Below are positions 1 to 12,007 of a stretch of 64,000 nucleotides of DNA, in pieces. Source of the DNA: Numida meleagris (Eukaryota; Chordata; Aves; Galliformes; Numididae); NCBI RefSeq assembly GCF_002078875.1, contig NC_034409.1, positions 105,691,250 through 105,755,249 on the forward strand, read 5' to 3'. A program made the translations under genes and the position numbers. Every line of letters begins with the position of its first letter. Within the stretch, counting starts at the first letter, position 1. Under the pieces are notes generated by a model. It was not told the origin of the DNA. It saw nothing but the letters and a program-made list of their open reading frames with translations, and did no database searches.

Positions 1-453
1 ATCAACCATGGACAGATGTCTTCTGGAAACTTGATCAGACGCTCTCCACTTTGGTCATTCAGCGAGGCAGCATGCTTGCTTGGTCACGTTTTCTTCTTCA
101 AGAGATATCTTCCTTGTTCATGGAGTGGCTACCAAGCAGGGAGTACTGAGCCACTAATGTGACACCAGTGTGTCTCTGATGCATGCAGGACCTCAGTCAA
201 CTTGGTTATGTCTGCTGGGTGCTCTACTTCACTCTGGCTATGTCAGAAAGGAGAACATTTTGTTTTTCATGCCAGTTAGGTGGTGCTGCACCTTTTCATG
301 TACTCTGTTCAACACAATCAAGAGCAAACTGCAGAGATCCACTGACTTTTGAGATTCATTACAGAAACAAGTTCAGATGCAAGGGTGAAAGGCCACAAAG
401 AAATCTACACCTGAGAGTCGTAATTTTGTTGAAATGTCTCTCAAATTTTTACA

Positions 454-734
454 AGGGTAGATAGTGGTAGGACAAGGGGAAATGGTTTTAAACTAAAGGA
501 GGGAGGTTTAGATTAGATGTCAGGGGGAAGTTTTCCCCTCAGAGGGTGGTGAGGTGCTGGAACATGTTGCTCAGAGAATCTGTGGTGCCCCATCCCTGGA
601 GGCGCTCAAGGTCAGGTTGGATGGGGCCCTGGGCAGCCTGAGCTGGTGGGGGGCAACCTTGCCCATGGCAGGGTTGGGGCTGGCTGGGCTTTGAGGTCCC
701 TTCCAAGCCATGACATTCTGTGATTCTGTGATTC
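454..734 (+). mobile_element. CR1 LINE 3' fragment
   Basis: Typical CR1 3' end: GGACAAGGGGAAATGGTTTT, then the AGAGGGTGGTGAGGTGCTGG block, CCATCCCTGGAGGCGCTCAA, GATGGGGCCCTGGGCAGCCT, and a tail of attctgtg units. It is severely 5'-truncated and non-coding. Confidence 0.95.
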
Positions 735-3204
735 CTGCAACACTTGCTCTGCTGATAATATTCCAACATGGGAAAAGATATACCAGCTGTCTTTATAAAT
801 TTACAGTTTTACTGAAGTCATAATGATGTATGAAAACATCTTGACTGCTTCCCAATTGCACTGTACTAACATTGATATAAAAACCACCTTGTCTCTACTT
901 GCAACAGAATCACAAATCCACTCTAAGTTTTCACATACCCACACCTTCTGCTTTCTGCGATAGCTGGAAGAGCAACGATTCCTTATCTATCAGTCATGAG
1001 CCTGAGGTTTAGCCATATTTGAACATCACAGTCTTTTTACGTAAATGTTGCATTCCTAAGGCCTCATGAAAAATTTACAGACCCGAACAACAGCCATACT
1101 GTTTAACGCATCTGAATAAATGTTTATTCGCAGATGCCCTCCCTTCCCTGTGCAGTGGCATGGCTGGCCAGGCGTGCATGCTGTCTCCTTCCCCAGCACA
1201 CTACTCTCCCCTCAGCCACCATGCTCCCACCACGAGCAGGCCTGACACCGCCACACTGGGCTGAACTGTGCTCAATGTAAACACCAGCTCAGCATAAACA
1301 CACGTGTGGCGTTCAGTGCAGGATCCCGGTCACGGAGGCGAAATGTCAGAGAGACAAAGCTGGGACTCGTCTTTTTGTGCGGCATTTGTTTATATGCTGC
1401 ACACGTTGCGCCCAGTAATGCGAAGCCATCAGTTTCAAGTTACAAATACACCATAAATGCCATAAGTAATTTATTTCTCTGCCCTGCCTGGGAAAGCAAA
1501 TTTGGGATTTAAAAAGAAAATCTTATTTGATGCTGATGTATTCTGATTGCCGCTCCAAATATATGTGCTTTTACTTTGCATAAGCATCGTTTTGATGCAA
1601 TAGCCAAAGCACTAAAAGGGCTTGATGCTGAGGGATGGGACTTCTGGGCCCCCTCCCCAAATAATTTTCAGTGCAGTGAACAGATTTGAGAAGAGTTTAA
1701 ACATTCTATGACTCTAAGGTATTGTGGTAGTTCCAAAAGTGATGAGTTTCAGACATGTACATTCTGAAGAGGCACTGGCAAAGAATTCTGTGAAAAGCAT
1801 TAAATCTTGAAGAAGTCATTCTCCTAACGCATTCTGAAAAATTACGCTGGTGATTGCATTTGAAAAATCTGGTAATGTTAATTTCACCACTGAAATATGA
1901 TTTCTTTTAAAAGCTTTTCCCTTCATGGTCCCTGCCATAGGATCCACCCCAACATCTGGAGAACAGAATCGACGCTGACAGACTAATGCACATGTGGAGG
2001 AGTGTGTCTGCTACTTCGCTGCTTCTCAGGACAGACACATTGTCTCTTTTCGGTTCTCTGTGTCCCCTCCTTTTCTCTTCCAATTTTTCCCCCTTTAATA
2101 AGACTGCAGATGTTTTCCAGCTCTGCTGTGAATGTGACCAGTATGCGATATTGCATTGCATCTACACGGAATGTCTGGCTTAGGTGATACCAAGCGGTTA
2201 CTGCCCTGACTTTGAATGCTTGCTAGGTTATTAACCAGCACATCTGGCCCTCTCCCTAGGAGGGTGAGTTCTGCAGTGCCCCAGGAATTTCTTTCATACA
2301 CTACTTTTATTAGCTTTTCAAAAGAATACAGATCACCACTGGAAAAGGAAGACTTAGGTCATTTGCAAACATATTGGTCCCCTACCTGTTTGCCATGTTT
2401 AAAAAGTAACAGCAGTCAAAACCCATTATTTGATTTTCAGAATTAATCCTCCATGATTTTAAGGCAATCCTATTGTTCTTGTATTTGAAGCATGCCTCAC
2501 TGAAAAAAAAACAGCTGCTGAGTTGTGAGAGATAGAATTAAAAAAAAAAAAATGTTTCAGAAAGCCACAAAAATAACTTTGTTTAGAAATACAGCTCCCG
2601 AAACATTAATTCCTAATCCTACTTTTCTTGTGGGCCCCAGTCCATCATCGCAAGAGGGAAAACCAAAATATTCCAGGCTAAAGCAAAAGAAAGAAGTGCG
2701 TGTGTAGCTGCAGAGACCAAATTTATCTCCTTTGCCCACACATGGAAGTTACACAGGACGTGAAGCTAGAACGCAAGAGTTATATTACTACTATAATTTT
2801 CCCATCTGGACATCCCTATTTCAGTAATGTAAGAGTGGCCTTTTCTGGTTTTGTTTATGTCACTTCCGAAGCAGTTTAAAGCAACTGGGAAAACTACTTT
2901 TGTCTTCTTGCTGACAAAAAGCATCCACATGGGGGAGTTACAGAGGTAGCTCTCTGACACATTCCTACTACCTGCCTAGCAAAGCCCAACGTTCATGGCT
3001 AGCAAACCTGGGGAAAACGCTGCCTGCTTACCTACCTACTCACCTACCTACATGGAAGTCCACCTTTCCAGGAGGAACTTCCCTCTTTGTGAGTTACGTG
3101 GAACTGCTGTGCACACTTCAAGTGCAGGAAATATTCTCTACACAGAGCTAATCAAGCAGAGAAAAAAAAAATATTTGCTGGAACTGTTAATCAATCTCTT
3201 TTGA

Positions 3205-3345
3205 AGATTTTTGAGGCCAGATTTTCAGAAGCTGTCAGCACTCTCCAGCTTCCATTGCTCGAAGTAGGAGCTGTTTGGCACTCGGAGCTTTTGAAGGGCC
3301 GATACTTCATGTAGGTGTTTAAATGGGAGCTCTGCTCTGCATTAA
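3205..3345. repeat. Ancient palindromic amniote interspersed repeat
   Basis: GAGGCCAGATTTTCAGAAGC, a central TCCAGCTTCCATTG ... AGGAGCTGTTTGGCACTC, and AGCTTTTGAAGGGCC form two imperfect inverted arms around about 3260. The pattern (CCAGATTTTCA.AAG ... CAGC.CCCATTGA.TTCAATGGGAGCTG ... CTTTTGAAAATC.GGCC, then AGGTG..TAAATGGGAGC) is a familiar old repeat of turtle, crocodile and bird genomes. Family name not certain. Confidence 0.5.
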
Positions 3346-4044
3346 CCTTTTTTGATTGCTTTTGGCTAGGCTAACCATCCAGAAATATCACATTGAAAGA
3401 GGAACACGTAAGCACTCACAGAAAGCATATTTTGAAACTGTATGCATAAATAGCACATACTGCTCCAGCCAGGAAAAAGAAACAACATTCTGTGATTTCC
3501 CCAACCAAGGGGGACTGCCAGGCAAAAAGTTCACAAACTTCAGTAAATTCATACAATGAAAACAAAACAAAAATTTCTAATTATGTAAATGAAAACAGTG
3601 AATGTTTTCAAGAATGTCACAACCTACTCGGAGATTTCTGCCAAACAGAACAAGAAGTTAAGTCCCTCAGATAAAATCCTGATTTCTTTAGATCAATATC
3701 AAAACAAAAGAGATGCCGAGTCAAAACTCTAAGCCCTAGATTCTAATATCAAATAAATCAAAGCCAATGGAACAGAAAGATCTTCTCACCTCCTCAGGTC
3801 TGAATCTTCTGAAAAGCCCACCTTGGCAGCAATAGACTTGGCATTATTCATTCAGCTCCAATCTTAAAAACAATCACAATTCATTTGGTCCACTAAAGTT
3901 CATGGAAATCCTTACAGAGAATTTTGTTGTGCTTGCCTATTAATTGCATTGTCTTCATAAGGCTTTCTGTCCTGAAAACGGAGGCACTAGCACAGAAATT
4001 CAACTGAGATTGTTTTTCCCCCTCTTCTGCTGCTTTTATTTAAC

Positions 4045-4070
4045 AAAAAAAAAAAAAAAAAAAAAAAAAA

Positions 4071-4101
<31 letters not shown>

Positions 4102-4102
4102 A
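4045..4102. repeat. (A)n(GA)n simple repeat
   Basis: About 27 A followed by a GA tract with one AA interruption. All purine on the plus strand. Of no coding value. Confidence 0.97.
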
Positions 4103-6131
4103 ATGGTAGAAGTTCCTTACAGGAGTTGGAAGAGGACATCTGCAGGCAATTTAACATGAGGGTTTGTTTCTGTGTCAGCTGGCAACCCCTGGATAACTCT
4201 GTCATGTAACTTCTATGCTAAAACATGATGTAGGACAACTAGTGAGATGGGTAAGTATGGCAGCACATCAGTTTCATTTGATTAAGATTTATACTTTTCC
4301 AAAGGGAGCAGCCCTGCCATAAACTATGAAAACAAATACAATCCTGCCGCTGAATGACTGCCCCACCCCAATTCACCCCAACAGAACTGACCTTCATCAA
4401 ACCCACTTTCTGCTGCAGCCCATGAATATGTCCTCCTTCCTTCCAGTGAAGGAATTCAAAGAGAAACAGCAAACACTATTTTTTTTTCAGAGGAGGGAAA
4501 TATCTCTAATTCTTTCATGGATAACCATCCCTCCATTGCATCAGTAAAGATCCAGTTTAAACTCATTTGGAGGTGATGGCAGCAGAATGTAGAAGGGCTC
4601 ATGCAAGCAGGAGGCCAGTCCTAACATTAGCGTCTCAGTCTGCTGCTTCCTGTCGATTTTAAAAGGATGCTCAGAAACACAGCCTGGTATCAAAAGAGAG
4701 CTCTGGAGATAACCCAGCTCACAAAGTTCTCCCACTCCATGTGTTTGACTTCCTCCCAATTAGGGGAGTCTGGTCAAGTGAGGAATGCTTATTCATTCTG
4801 GTTCCACTTCTGTTCTTGCATCAGATCTTATGTATCTTGACATTTATAGCAGTGCATTTTAGACTGAGGCACTGATTAGATGCAATTGTTAAAATTACCT
4901 TCCTCCCCCTTCCTCTCTGCGCGTATGCTTTGGTTTGAATTATTAGCAATTTAAAAATCAATCTCAGAGTTAAATGTTTAACGATATAATTGCTTCTGTT
5001 ACCTAAATTTGTTTAGTTTGGGCTTTATTAGCATGTAATATCTGAAAGTATATTTTCCTCTGTCTGAGTTAATGATGTCTGCTGCAATGGCTCACACTGC
5101 TAGCCGACTGGCTGCAGTTCTGGGGCGATTCTGAAGAAATTGGAAAGATTTTCTGAAACTGTAACTAAGGAGTAGGTGGATTCCCTTAGTTTCTGTGACT
5201 GAATGAATCTGAACTCTCAGCTGGCCTCCACTTCAAGTTTAAAACAATTTTTTGTTCACTCTGAGGTCATTTTGAGGGCCTCTAAATCTAAACGTTGGCA
5301 GAAAAGTTCTACTGACCCGGATTGGGGCCCGTATGCCTAGTAGGTGCCAGCCATGCAGCACGCTGTGCTCTGCAGCCATTATCCCAGATTTTCTCCATGG
5401 AGAGCCCTGTGGGTGCTCAGGTGAATGGGCTCCTTTTAGAGGAAGCTTGGAGGCTGGGAGGTACACTAATGTTCGGGATACGGCTGCTCCTGCATGGCAG
5501 GTCATCTACCCCTCACTTTCCAAAGGATTGCTACATTTATGTAAAATGTTATATGGATGTAATTATATCCTATTGAGACTTAGAGCTAGCACATTTAAGA
5601 AAGGCTTGAGTATATCCCTAGTTCTGGTGTTAAATATTAAGGATATGTTCTGTAAAGTGGGATTAAGATTGTCTAATGATGAGATCCTAAAAGACCACCT
5701 GTGCTTAGCATAACCATGGTAGACTCCTTGTGTGAAGAGTGGAAAGACAGAGGCGCTTCCCAAGGACAGTTCATCTCTTCCTAAGAGGGGTCTCTTCCCA
5801 TTCTCTAAAGAGACAACCCATAACCTGCTTAAACTAAATACCAACCAAAAACAGCTACAGTTAGGTGAGCATCCTGTTTAACACAGCCTCAGATTCTCCC
5901 TGTCATTTGCCATTTCAAAGTTCTCCTGTCTTATTCTATTTCAGGTATGAAGTGTTATGTTTGCAACATCAGGTGCTGCGACCAAGAAGTAAGCATGCAG
6001 AGGTAAAAAGAGTTACATGTTTGAGAAGTGCCCCCTCCCATTTCCAGTTCTTTCCCAAGGGCATGGATGTTCAACCCTTTGGCTTGCCTGGGCTGCTTTG
6101 ACTGAAGAGGAATTGTCTTGGGCCACAAATA

Positions 6132-6677
6132 TATAGGTCACTCCAAAAGTAATGCCTCTCATTTATTTCCATGGAAACTACAACAGGTACGAAGTGCACA
6201 GTAACACTGTTTGATAGAGCAAATTCTCAGCTACACAAAAACATTTTCCAGCGCAGTCACCAGCACTAGCTCTACATTTTTGCCAGGAATGAACAAGGGC
6301 CTGCATGGCGTGCTTGTAAAAATCTGCACCAGTGGAGGTGAACCACTGTCGCTGTCACCACTGCTGAAACGCATCACCCACCACCTGACTGTGTTCACAT
6401 CTGCTGTTTGATTTCCATCAATGTTCAGCAAGCATTGATGTATTTCAGTGGGAACTGTTTTTTCTGCATGGAGAAATTCAGTGACACACCTTTGCACTTC
6501 CATGCCAGACGCCATTGTGTCAGGCCACTCCTCTGCTGCCATCTGCCACATGGCAACAACAGGTAATGGGATATTGGTAGAAAGATTCAACCTCTACTGC
6601 CATACCACCACCATTTGCCTCTGACATCGTGGATCAACAAAATAAAATAGGAGGCATTACTTTCATGGCTGTTCTCA
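6132..6677 (-). mobile_element. Mariner (Galluhop-type) internally deleted copy 1
   Basis: A Tc1/mariner element of about 546 bp lying on the minus strand, flanked on the left by TA (6130-6131); the right TA has mutated to TT (6678-6679). Its two ends are related inverted repeats (core ...AAAGTAATGCCTC...). It encodes the N-terminal, DNA-binding part of a mariner transposase (ORF 6231-6590, with RCVTEFLHAEK and DVNTVRWWVMRFSSGDSDSG). The catalytic DDE/D domain is missing, so it could only have moved with transposase supplied in trans. Galluhop is the mariner family known from chicken and turkey; the assignment is from recalled sequence. Confidence 0.9.
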
Positions 6678-6777
6678 TTCAATATATAATATAGTTAATG
6701 TATATAAGTAACAAATCATTTTAATTTTTAATGTTCTTAAATTAAAACATAAAAAGGAGAGGAACAAAACCATAAAA

Positions 6778-7258
6778 CTAGTGGGATATGTGACCTTGCT
6801 TTTGTGAAACTAACACATCAATCTGATTTGATGACAGTGGTTGCAATTCTCAGTGAGTTCTCCAGGTGGTCACGAGATTTTTGATGAAATCTCATTTTTC
6901 CTGTACTTCATCCTTGAAAACAGTTTTTCACAAATATACACACTGCCAAAAAGCAATGATGTGAATTAAACGTGATTGTGAAGTGAGGGATATTTCTCCC
7001 CCTCATGAAAGTCCAGTAGAGACACTGTAAGATTTTTGAGTTGAATGTCTGATTGCAACTCTACGTATTCTAGTTGAAAATTTGCAGGTTGTGTATTTAT
7101 GCTGACTGAATATGGAGTTGTTTGCAATCTTGAAACTTGTTCTCAAATTCCTTTATCACAATGGAAAGTATGGCTGTGTATTTTTTGCTGTTCACAGGAC
7201 TGTGTTTAGCCAGTGTATCAAAATGCATACAGTTATTTGCCATAACCTGAGTTAGCAC
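6778..7258 (-). pseudogene. Decayed hAT-superfamily transposase C-terminus (hATC region)
   Basis: Translating the minus strand shows broken but consecutive blocks typical of the C-terminal dimerisation region of hAT transposases of the Charlie/ZBED-like group. In order: NCMHFDTLAKHSPVNSKKYT, then IVIKEFENKFQDCKQ; after stops, VELQSDIQLKNLTVSLLDF and EKYPSLHNHV; after one stop, FGSVYICEKLFSRMKYRKNE; after a frameshift, RDHLENSLRIATTVIKSD; and finally DVLVSQKQGHISH with a stop at 6778-6780. The blocks are interrupted by several stops and at least two frameshifts, so it is a fossil. It lies between two mariners and is cut at its 5' end by an LTR-like piece. Identification is by recalled family motifs. 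Confidence 0.75.
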
Positions 7259-7276
7259 TGCACTGTTTCATCTGCT

Positions 7277-7455
7277 TGTCTTGGTTTCAGCCCAGACAGG
7301 GTTAATAGCGCACTGATGTTTGGCCATTGCTGAGCAATGGGTGCATGCTGGCTGCCGCCATGATGAAGCAGGGCAGGGGGCAGGCCACACTGCAAGCTGT
7401 GCCAGGCCGCATGCAGCCCTTGGGCCGCAAGCTGGACATGCTTGTTCTAGGGATT
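7277..7455 (+). mobile_element. Fragment of an avian endogenous retroviral LTR (probable)
   Basis: CTTGGTTTCAGCCCAGACAG followed by GGTTAATAGCGCACTGATGT and GCCATTGCTGAGCAATG resembles the start of a common bird ERV LTR (TTTCAG..GGGACAGGGTTAAT...CACTGATGTTTT..TGCTGAGCA), with part of the middle missing. It is GC-rich relative to its neighbours. No internal viral genes are present. The right boundary is uncertain. Confidence 0.5.
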
Positions 7456-7858
7456 GCGGAAACAAAGCCTAGTGTCTGTTCAGATTTCTGCTGCCATCAG
7501 TTTACCACTGATTTAAGCCTACACACTCCAGTTTGCTCTTTACGACACCTATCAGAGAAGTGTATGCAGTGCTCAGCCCAAGAGCTGTCTCTGTTGGACA
7601 CGATATTCTCACGTTTGTAGGATTCCTCACATGTTATTCACACTGATGACATCTGCCAGGTTTTTGTGTTCCTGGAAAACCTTGATATGTGACCAAGGCA
7701 GTATGGACAAACAATTATGTAAGCTCATCTGAGAAAGCTCTCAGCACACTACAGATTTATCTGCCTCCTTTTGAGCACTACTGCTATGCAAGGAGGTGTT
7801 GATGACTGCCAGCAAGTTTATCTTTGATCCAAGGTAATCACTGGCAATAGGAAATGTA

Positions 7859-8396
7859 TGAGGGTTGCTCTGAAAGCAAAACCTCCTATTTTATCATGTT
7901 GGCCCACGACATTGGAGGCAGATGTTGGTGGTATGGCAGTAGAGGTTGAACCTTCCCACCAATATCCCACTACATGTTGTTGCTGTGTGACAGATGGAAG
8001 CAGAGGGGCTGTCTGACACAATGGCATCTGACATGGAAGTGTATATGAAGCAAAGGTGTGTCACTGAATTTCTCCATGTAGAAAAAATGGCACCTGCTGA
8101 CGTTCATCAATGCTTGCTAAACATTGATGGAGACCAAACAGTGGATGTGAGCACAGTGAGGTGGTGGATTATGCACTTCAGCAGTGGTGACAGAGACAGT
8201 GTTTCACCTTCACTGGTGCAGATTTTTATAAGTGTGGCATGCAGGCTCTTGTTCATCACTGGTAAAAATGCTGCGCTAATGGCGCTGACAGTATTTTGTA
8301 GCTGAGAATCTACTCTATCAGTGTTATTGTGCTCTTTGTACCTGTTGTAGTTTCAATGGAAATAAATGAGAGGCATTACTTTCAGAGCATGCTATG
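7859..8396 (+). mobile_element. Mariner (Galluhop-type) internally deleted copy 2
   Basis: About 538 bp on the plus strand with intact TA duplications (7857-7858 and 8397-8398). Its ends are inverted repeats: GGGTTGCTCTGAAAG on the left and CTTTCAGAGCATGC on the right. It carries the same N-terminal transposase piece as the copy at 6132-6677 (ORF 7994-8305, with KQRCVTEFLHVEK and DVSTVRWWIMHFSSGDRDS) and then the same short path to the 3' end, so the two copies share one internal deletion. No catalytic domain is present. Confidence 0.92.
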
Positions 8397-9007
8397 TACT
8401 TATGCAGGGCAACATTTGGGTTTTGCAGGCTATTTGGCAGTTTATGGGGACAGCACTGCTCCTGTCATCCTTTCTGTTTCTCCAGGGCAAAAAGGAAAGG
8501 ATGTGCGTTTCTGATAAATAAACAAAATTGCCCCAAGAATACACTTAAGTTACAGAAGTAGTTTCTCCTGAGAAAACACTCCTGGAAGTACCCAGATGCT
8601 GGCTACTGGTTTGAGCCACAGAAGAAATATTTTTTCACAGAGAGTTTGAACAAGCTTTGGAAAGTACATTGAGTCTGAAAATATCACACAAAATACGGGC
8701 AAAGACTTATGGCAAATGATAAAATAGCAAGTTGGTGGAATCTAATCAAATACCCATAACTATTTATGAGGTAATGTCTGTATTAATAATCTAAAGAAGG
8801 GGATTAAACAACACATCAGTGAAAGATATTACACTCCAAAGTCAACTCTGGAACAACACTGAGACTAGTGAAGTACTCCAAAAAGGGTCCTGAGATTAAA
8901 ACAGGCTAAGAAAAAAAAGGGGGTTCAGATATAATAAGAATGGTTGTCAGCGTAAGCCTGCAATATGAGACAGAAAAAAAACAACCACTAGAACTCTCTT
9001 CCCACCT

Positions 9008-9060
9008 AAAAAAAAAAAAAGAGAGAGAGAGAGAAGGGGAGAGGGAGAGAGGATGAGAGG
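9008..9060. repeat. (A)n(GA)n simple repeat, second locus
   Basis: Thirteen A followed by (GA)7 and a further purine-rich stretch GAAGGGGAGAGGGAGAGAGG. Same structure as the tract at 4045-4102. Confidence 0.95.
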
Positions 9061-11435
9061 TTTGTTTTTGCAGTGTATGCAGAAGAAACACATGTTCAAG
9101 TTTGAAGCAGCTCTCCCTGCTCATGGGCTGCTGGAGAACCAATCAGCCTTTGGGGTATGCCTGTCAACTCTAGGAAGCATTACTAGAAGGATAACAACAC
9201 AATGATTTGTGACCAAGCAACAAGTACAACTGAAAGCACATCTAGACGCAGCTGCAATGGTGATGGGGGGAAAGCTGCCCAGCCCAAGTCACCTGAAACA
9301 GACTGTAACCAGAACTAATGTGGATGGGCTGTGGGACACCTGGTGACCTCCCCGGGGCTCCCCCTGTAAATATCCCTCTTTAAAAAGGTGAGGAGGAGGA
9401 AAAGCATTGTGAAATTAAGAGAGCTGGAATCTGAACAGAGCTGATACACAAAGAATAGTTGAAGGGGGAGAAGAATGGATGAATACGTGGAAGTGTTTCA
9501 TGATAATGAGCCTTGTGGAGTAATCTCTCAAGGAAGGATAAAGATGATTGATTCATTGATTGGGATATTTATGACCAGGTCAAGGCAAAACACAAATTCA
9601 ATGTACATGTAATTGTAATTTCTTACTAAATAGGAGATAATCTCTATGCATCTGCAATAGCTCTGGGCAGGTGTCAAGGAAGGAGGAGACTGTCGTTGCA
9701 GCTTTTTGGAGTCCAGGCTGCCCAAGAACCATTCTGTTTAGAGCCTCCGGAGGTTGGCCATCTCACAACCCTTCAGTTCTTAGCTGCAGAGTTATGAAAC
9801 ACAGCACAGTTGCTTGAGCTAATGTAGTTGAATGGCCCCATCTGTCAGGATGGCTCTAACAGCAGGAGGCACCTCCCTTGGCAGTGGGCTTGAGAGATTT
9901 ATAGGCAGGAAAATGAGCCTCTGATCTGGGAGCCCTCAGTCCAGTCTCTAGAGGGGAGAAAAGAGGAACGGTCTCCATCTTCTCTCCCGGTTTCCTCCTT
10001 GTCCTTGACCCAAACTATCTGGTCTGTTCTTGCCCAACTTTTCCTTATGTCTACTCCCCATCCTCAGCTTACCATCCTAGCCCTGGTTTCCATGACTGTC
10101 CATTTTATGATTTCTATCCATCAGCAGTAGAAATGTGCAAACTTTTATTGGGCTGGCTGGCTGTAGAAGTGAGATTTGAATATATCTGATTCTGCATACC
10201 AAAGGGCTAGTGTAAAACATTGCATTGAAAATGCATTTGGTGCTCTTTAGTTTGCTCTTTCTCACTTATGAAAAAGATAAATTTTGTTTAAAAATGGCCT
10301 CACTTAAGGAATTATCCATGCCATTAGTCCCCAGAACAATAGAGATTAAAGTCTTCAGACCATCCCCTATCAAAAAACATACATTTCTTTGAACATGTCA
10401 TTAACACTGCTTTCCATCTGGCTGTTGGCAGCAATCTTGGATTTGCTCCGAATTGCTGAAAGTTCATCAATTATAGTACATAGAAGCCATTATCTCTCTT
10501 TTCCTTTTGCAAGGAGGTATTTGCTCAGGCAGAGGGAAGGAGATAGAGTTCAAGGAAAAAAAAATACTGATGCAAACTCCATGGCAATCATTCTGCTACA
10601 GTCCAGAATTCAAAAATTCTGAGAAATAAATTACGATTTCTGCATACAATGAGATTCTAGTGTTTGAATACAGTAGTGATTCTGGCATTATTACATGTAA
10701 ATGATGTATGCTGACATAGGGTGGAAGTAACACACAAGATTTTAAGCCTGGCAGTCTGAGGGCTTAGTGAATGAGTGCTGGTGCAGAGGAGTGTTATCCA
10801 CATTCATAATAAACTCATGTGCTTTATTTTACGAGAATCCAGATTAAACCATGCCTATCATTCAAAACCCGATTTAACAACTGTGATCCAGCTAGAATAA
10901 TTAGTAAGAAGCATAGTGAAATGGAAACAGTGTTGTTATCCTGTCAGTAAAAAGCCATGGGAAGAGCTTTTAAAGTTTTGCCAGAATAATGAATGAAGTA
11001 CACGGTGAGGGGTAAGCAAAGGGGATGGGTTTTACAGCTACTCAGCAGCAGCAGCTTCATGGCCTGCTGATAGGGATGCCTTTTCACATCTGTCAGTGAG
11101 GGACATTTGTAACCCATGAGAGGAGAGCATGCATGCAGCAGTTATCCTGAAGCAGATGTCAGGCAGCAAGTTTGCAGCCCAGATGAGCCGCAGTAGCCTG
11201 TTTACCTTGGTACAGTAGGCTTAAGCACACCTTCTCTCAGCTAGAGGCCATGGCAGGCATTTTGTCCATGGGATGATCACTACTTCACACCTGTAGAAGG
11301 TCTGGCTTATTTTTCAACAGTTATCAGTCCATATTTTTTGAGAGAGAGGGAGTATGTTATCAAACTGACTCCAGTGGTGACATATCATAATACAGTAGTA
11401 TTATACACTCAGTTTGGATTGCCTATTCAACTATT

Positions 11436-11765
11436 CTGCCATTAGCTTACTTCACATGTGACTGTGGGCAAATTTCTCCAGACTTTTGGCTCAGATATCC
11501 ATGCTCTCACTCTTAGCTGAGTTGCCCAAATATCATTTAATAAGCAGTGAAGGAAGTGCTTGAGCAATGCAAGGAATCTACAAAGACAAGGCTCATAGCT
11601 TAGTCAAAGAGAGGTGGGAGGAAAACCCTGGCCTTTATGAATCAGTAAAATGAGAATAATAGTAGCACTGTCCTTCCTTTCTTGTCCCCTGTGCCTATTC
11701 AGGCAGAGACTGTATCATGCGTACAAAATTCCCAGCATAATGGTATTTTGGAGCCTATTTAGAGA
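11436..11765 (+). repeat. MIR-like ancient SINE remnant in two blocks
   Basis: Block 1 (11436-11500): CTGCCATTAGCTTACTTC, ATGTGACTGTGGGCAAATTT and TTGGCTCAGATATCC follow the MIR core order (CTGCCACTTACTAGCTGTGTGACCTTGGGCAAG...CCTCAGTTTCC). Block 2 (11640-11765): CAGTAAAATGAGAATAATAG, then CAGGCAGAGACTGTATCAT, CCCAGCATAATGGTA and GGAGCC fits the downstream part of such elements in sauropsids. The two blocks are about 140 bp apart, so an insertion or two elements are possible. Confidence 0.42.
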
Positions 11766-12007
11766 TTTTACAATTCCAGGAAAAATAACAGATTATATCA
11801 GACCCAGAATATGCTCTTTAATTATTAATATGAGTGAAACAAATCAGATTTAACCTAACACAATATATTAGGCTAATCCAGAAGCATCTCTGCACTGCTA
11901 CAACTTGAATTCCTGTGTACACTTTGGCCAACAAAGGAGCTTTGAGATCAGACTTCATAATGCTTCCAATGGGATTCCGTGCTTGAAAATATGCATGTGA
12001 CATCTAA

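Larger units (their letters stand above)
1..6131. other. Intron downstream of the ERG start-codon exon, left part
   Basis: AT-rich unique sequence with a CR1 fragment (454-734), an ancient repeat (3205-3345) and an (A)n(GA)n tract. The ORFs are short and unlike any protein I know. The ERG exon that should follow the start-codon exon was looked for on the minus strand and not found. Confidence 0.7.

Noticed and set aside
3026..3051. CTAC-type tetranucleotide run giving donor-like words
   Set aside because: A very short imperfect tandem repeat; splice-like words are by-products.
7268..7620. ORFs of 65 (-) and 97 (+) codons
   Set aside because: They lie in the LTR-like scrap and adjoining DNA; shadows of repeat sequence.
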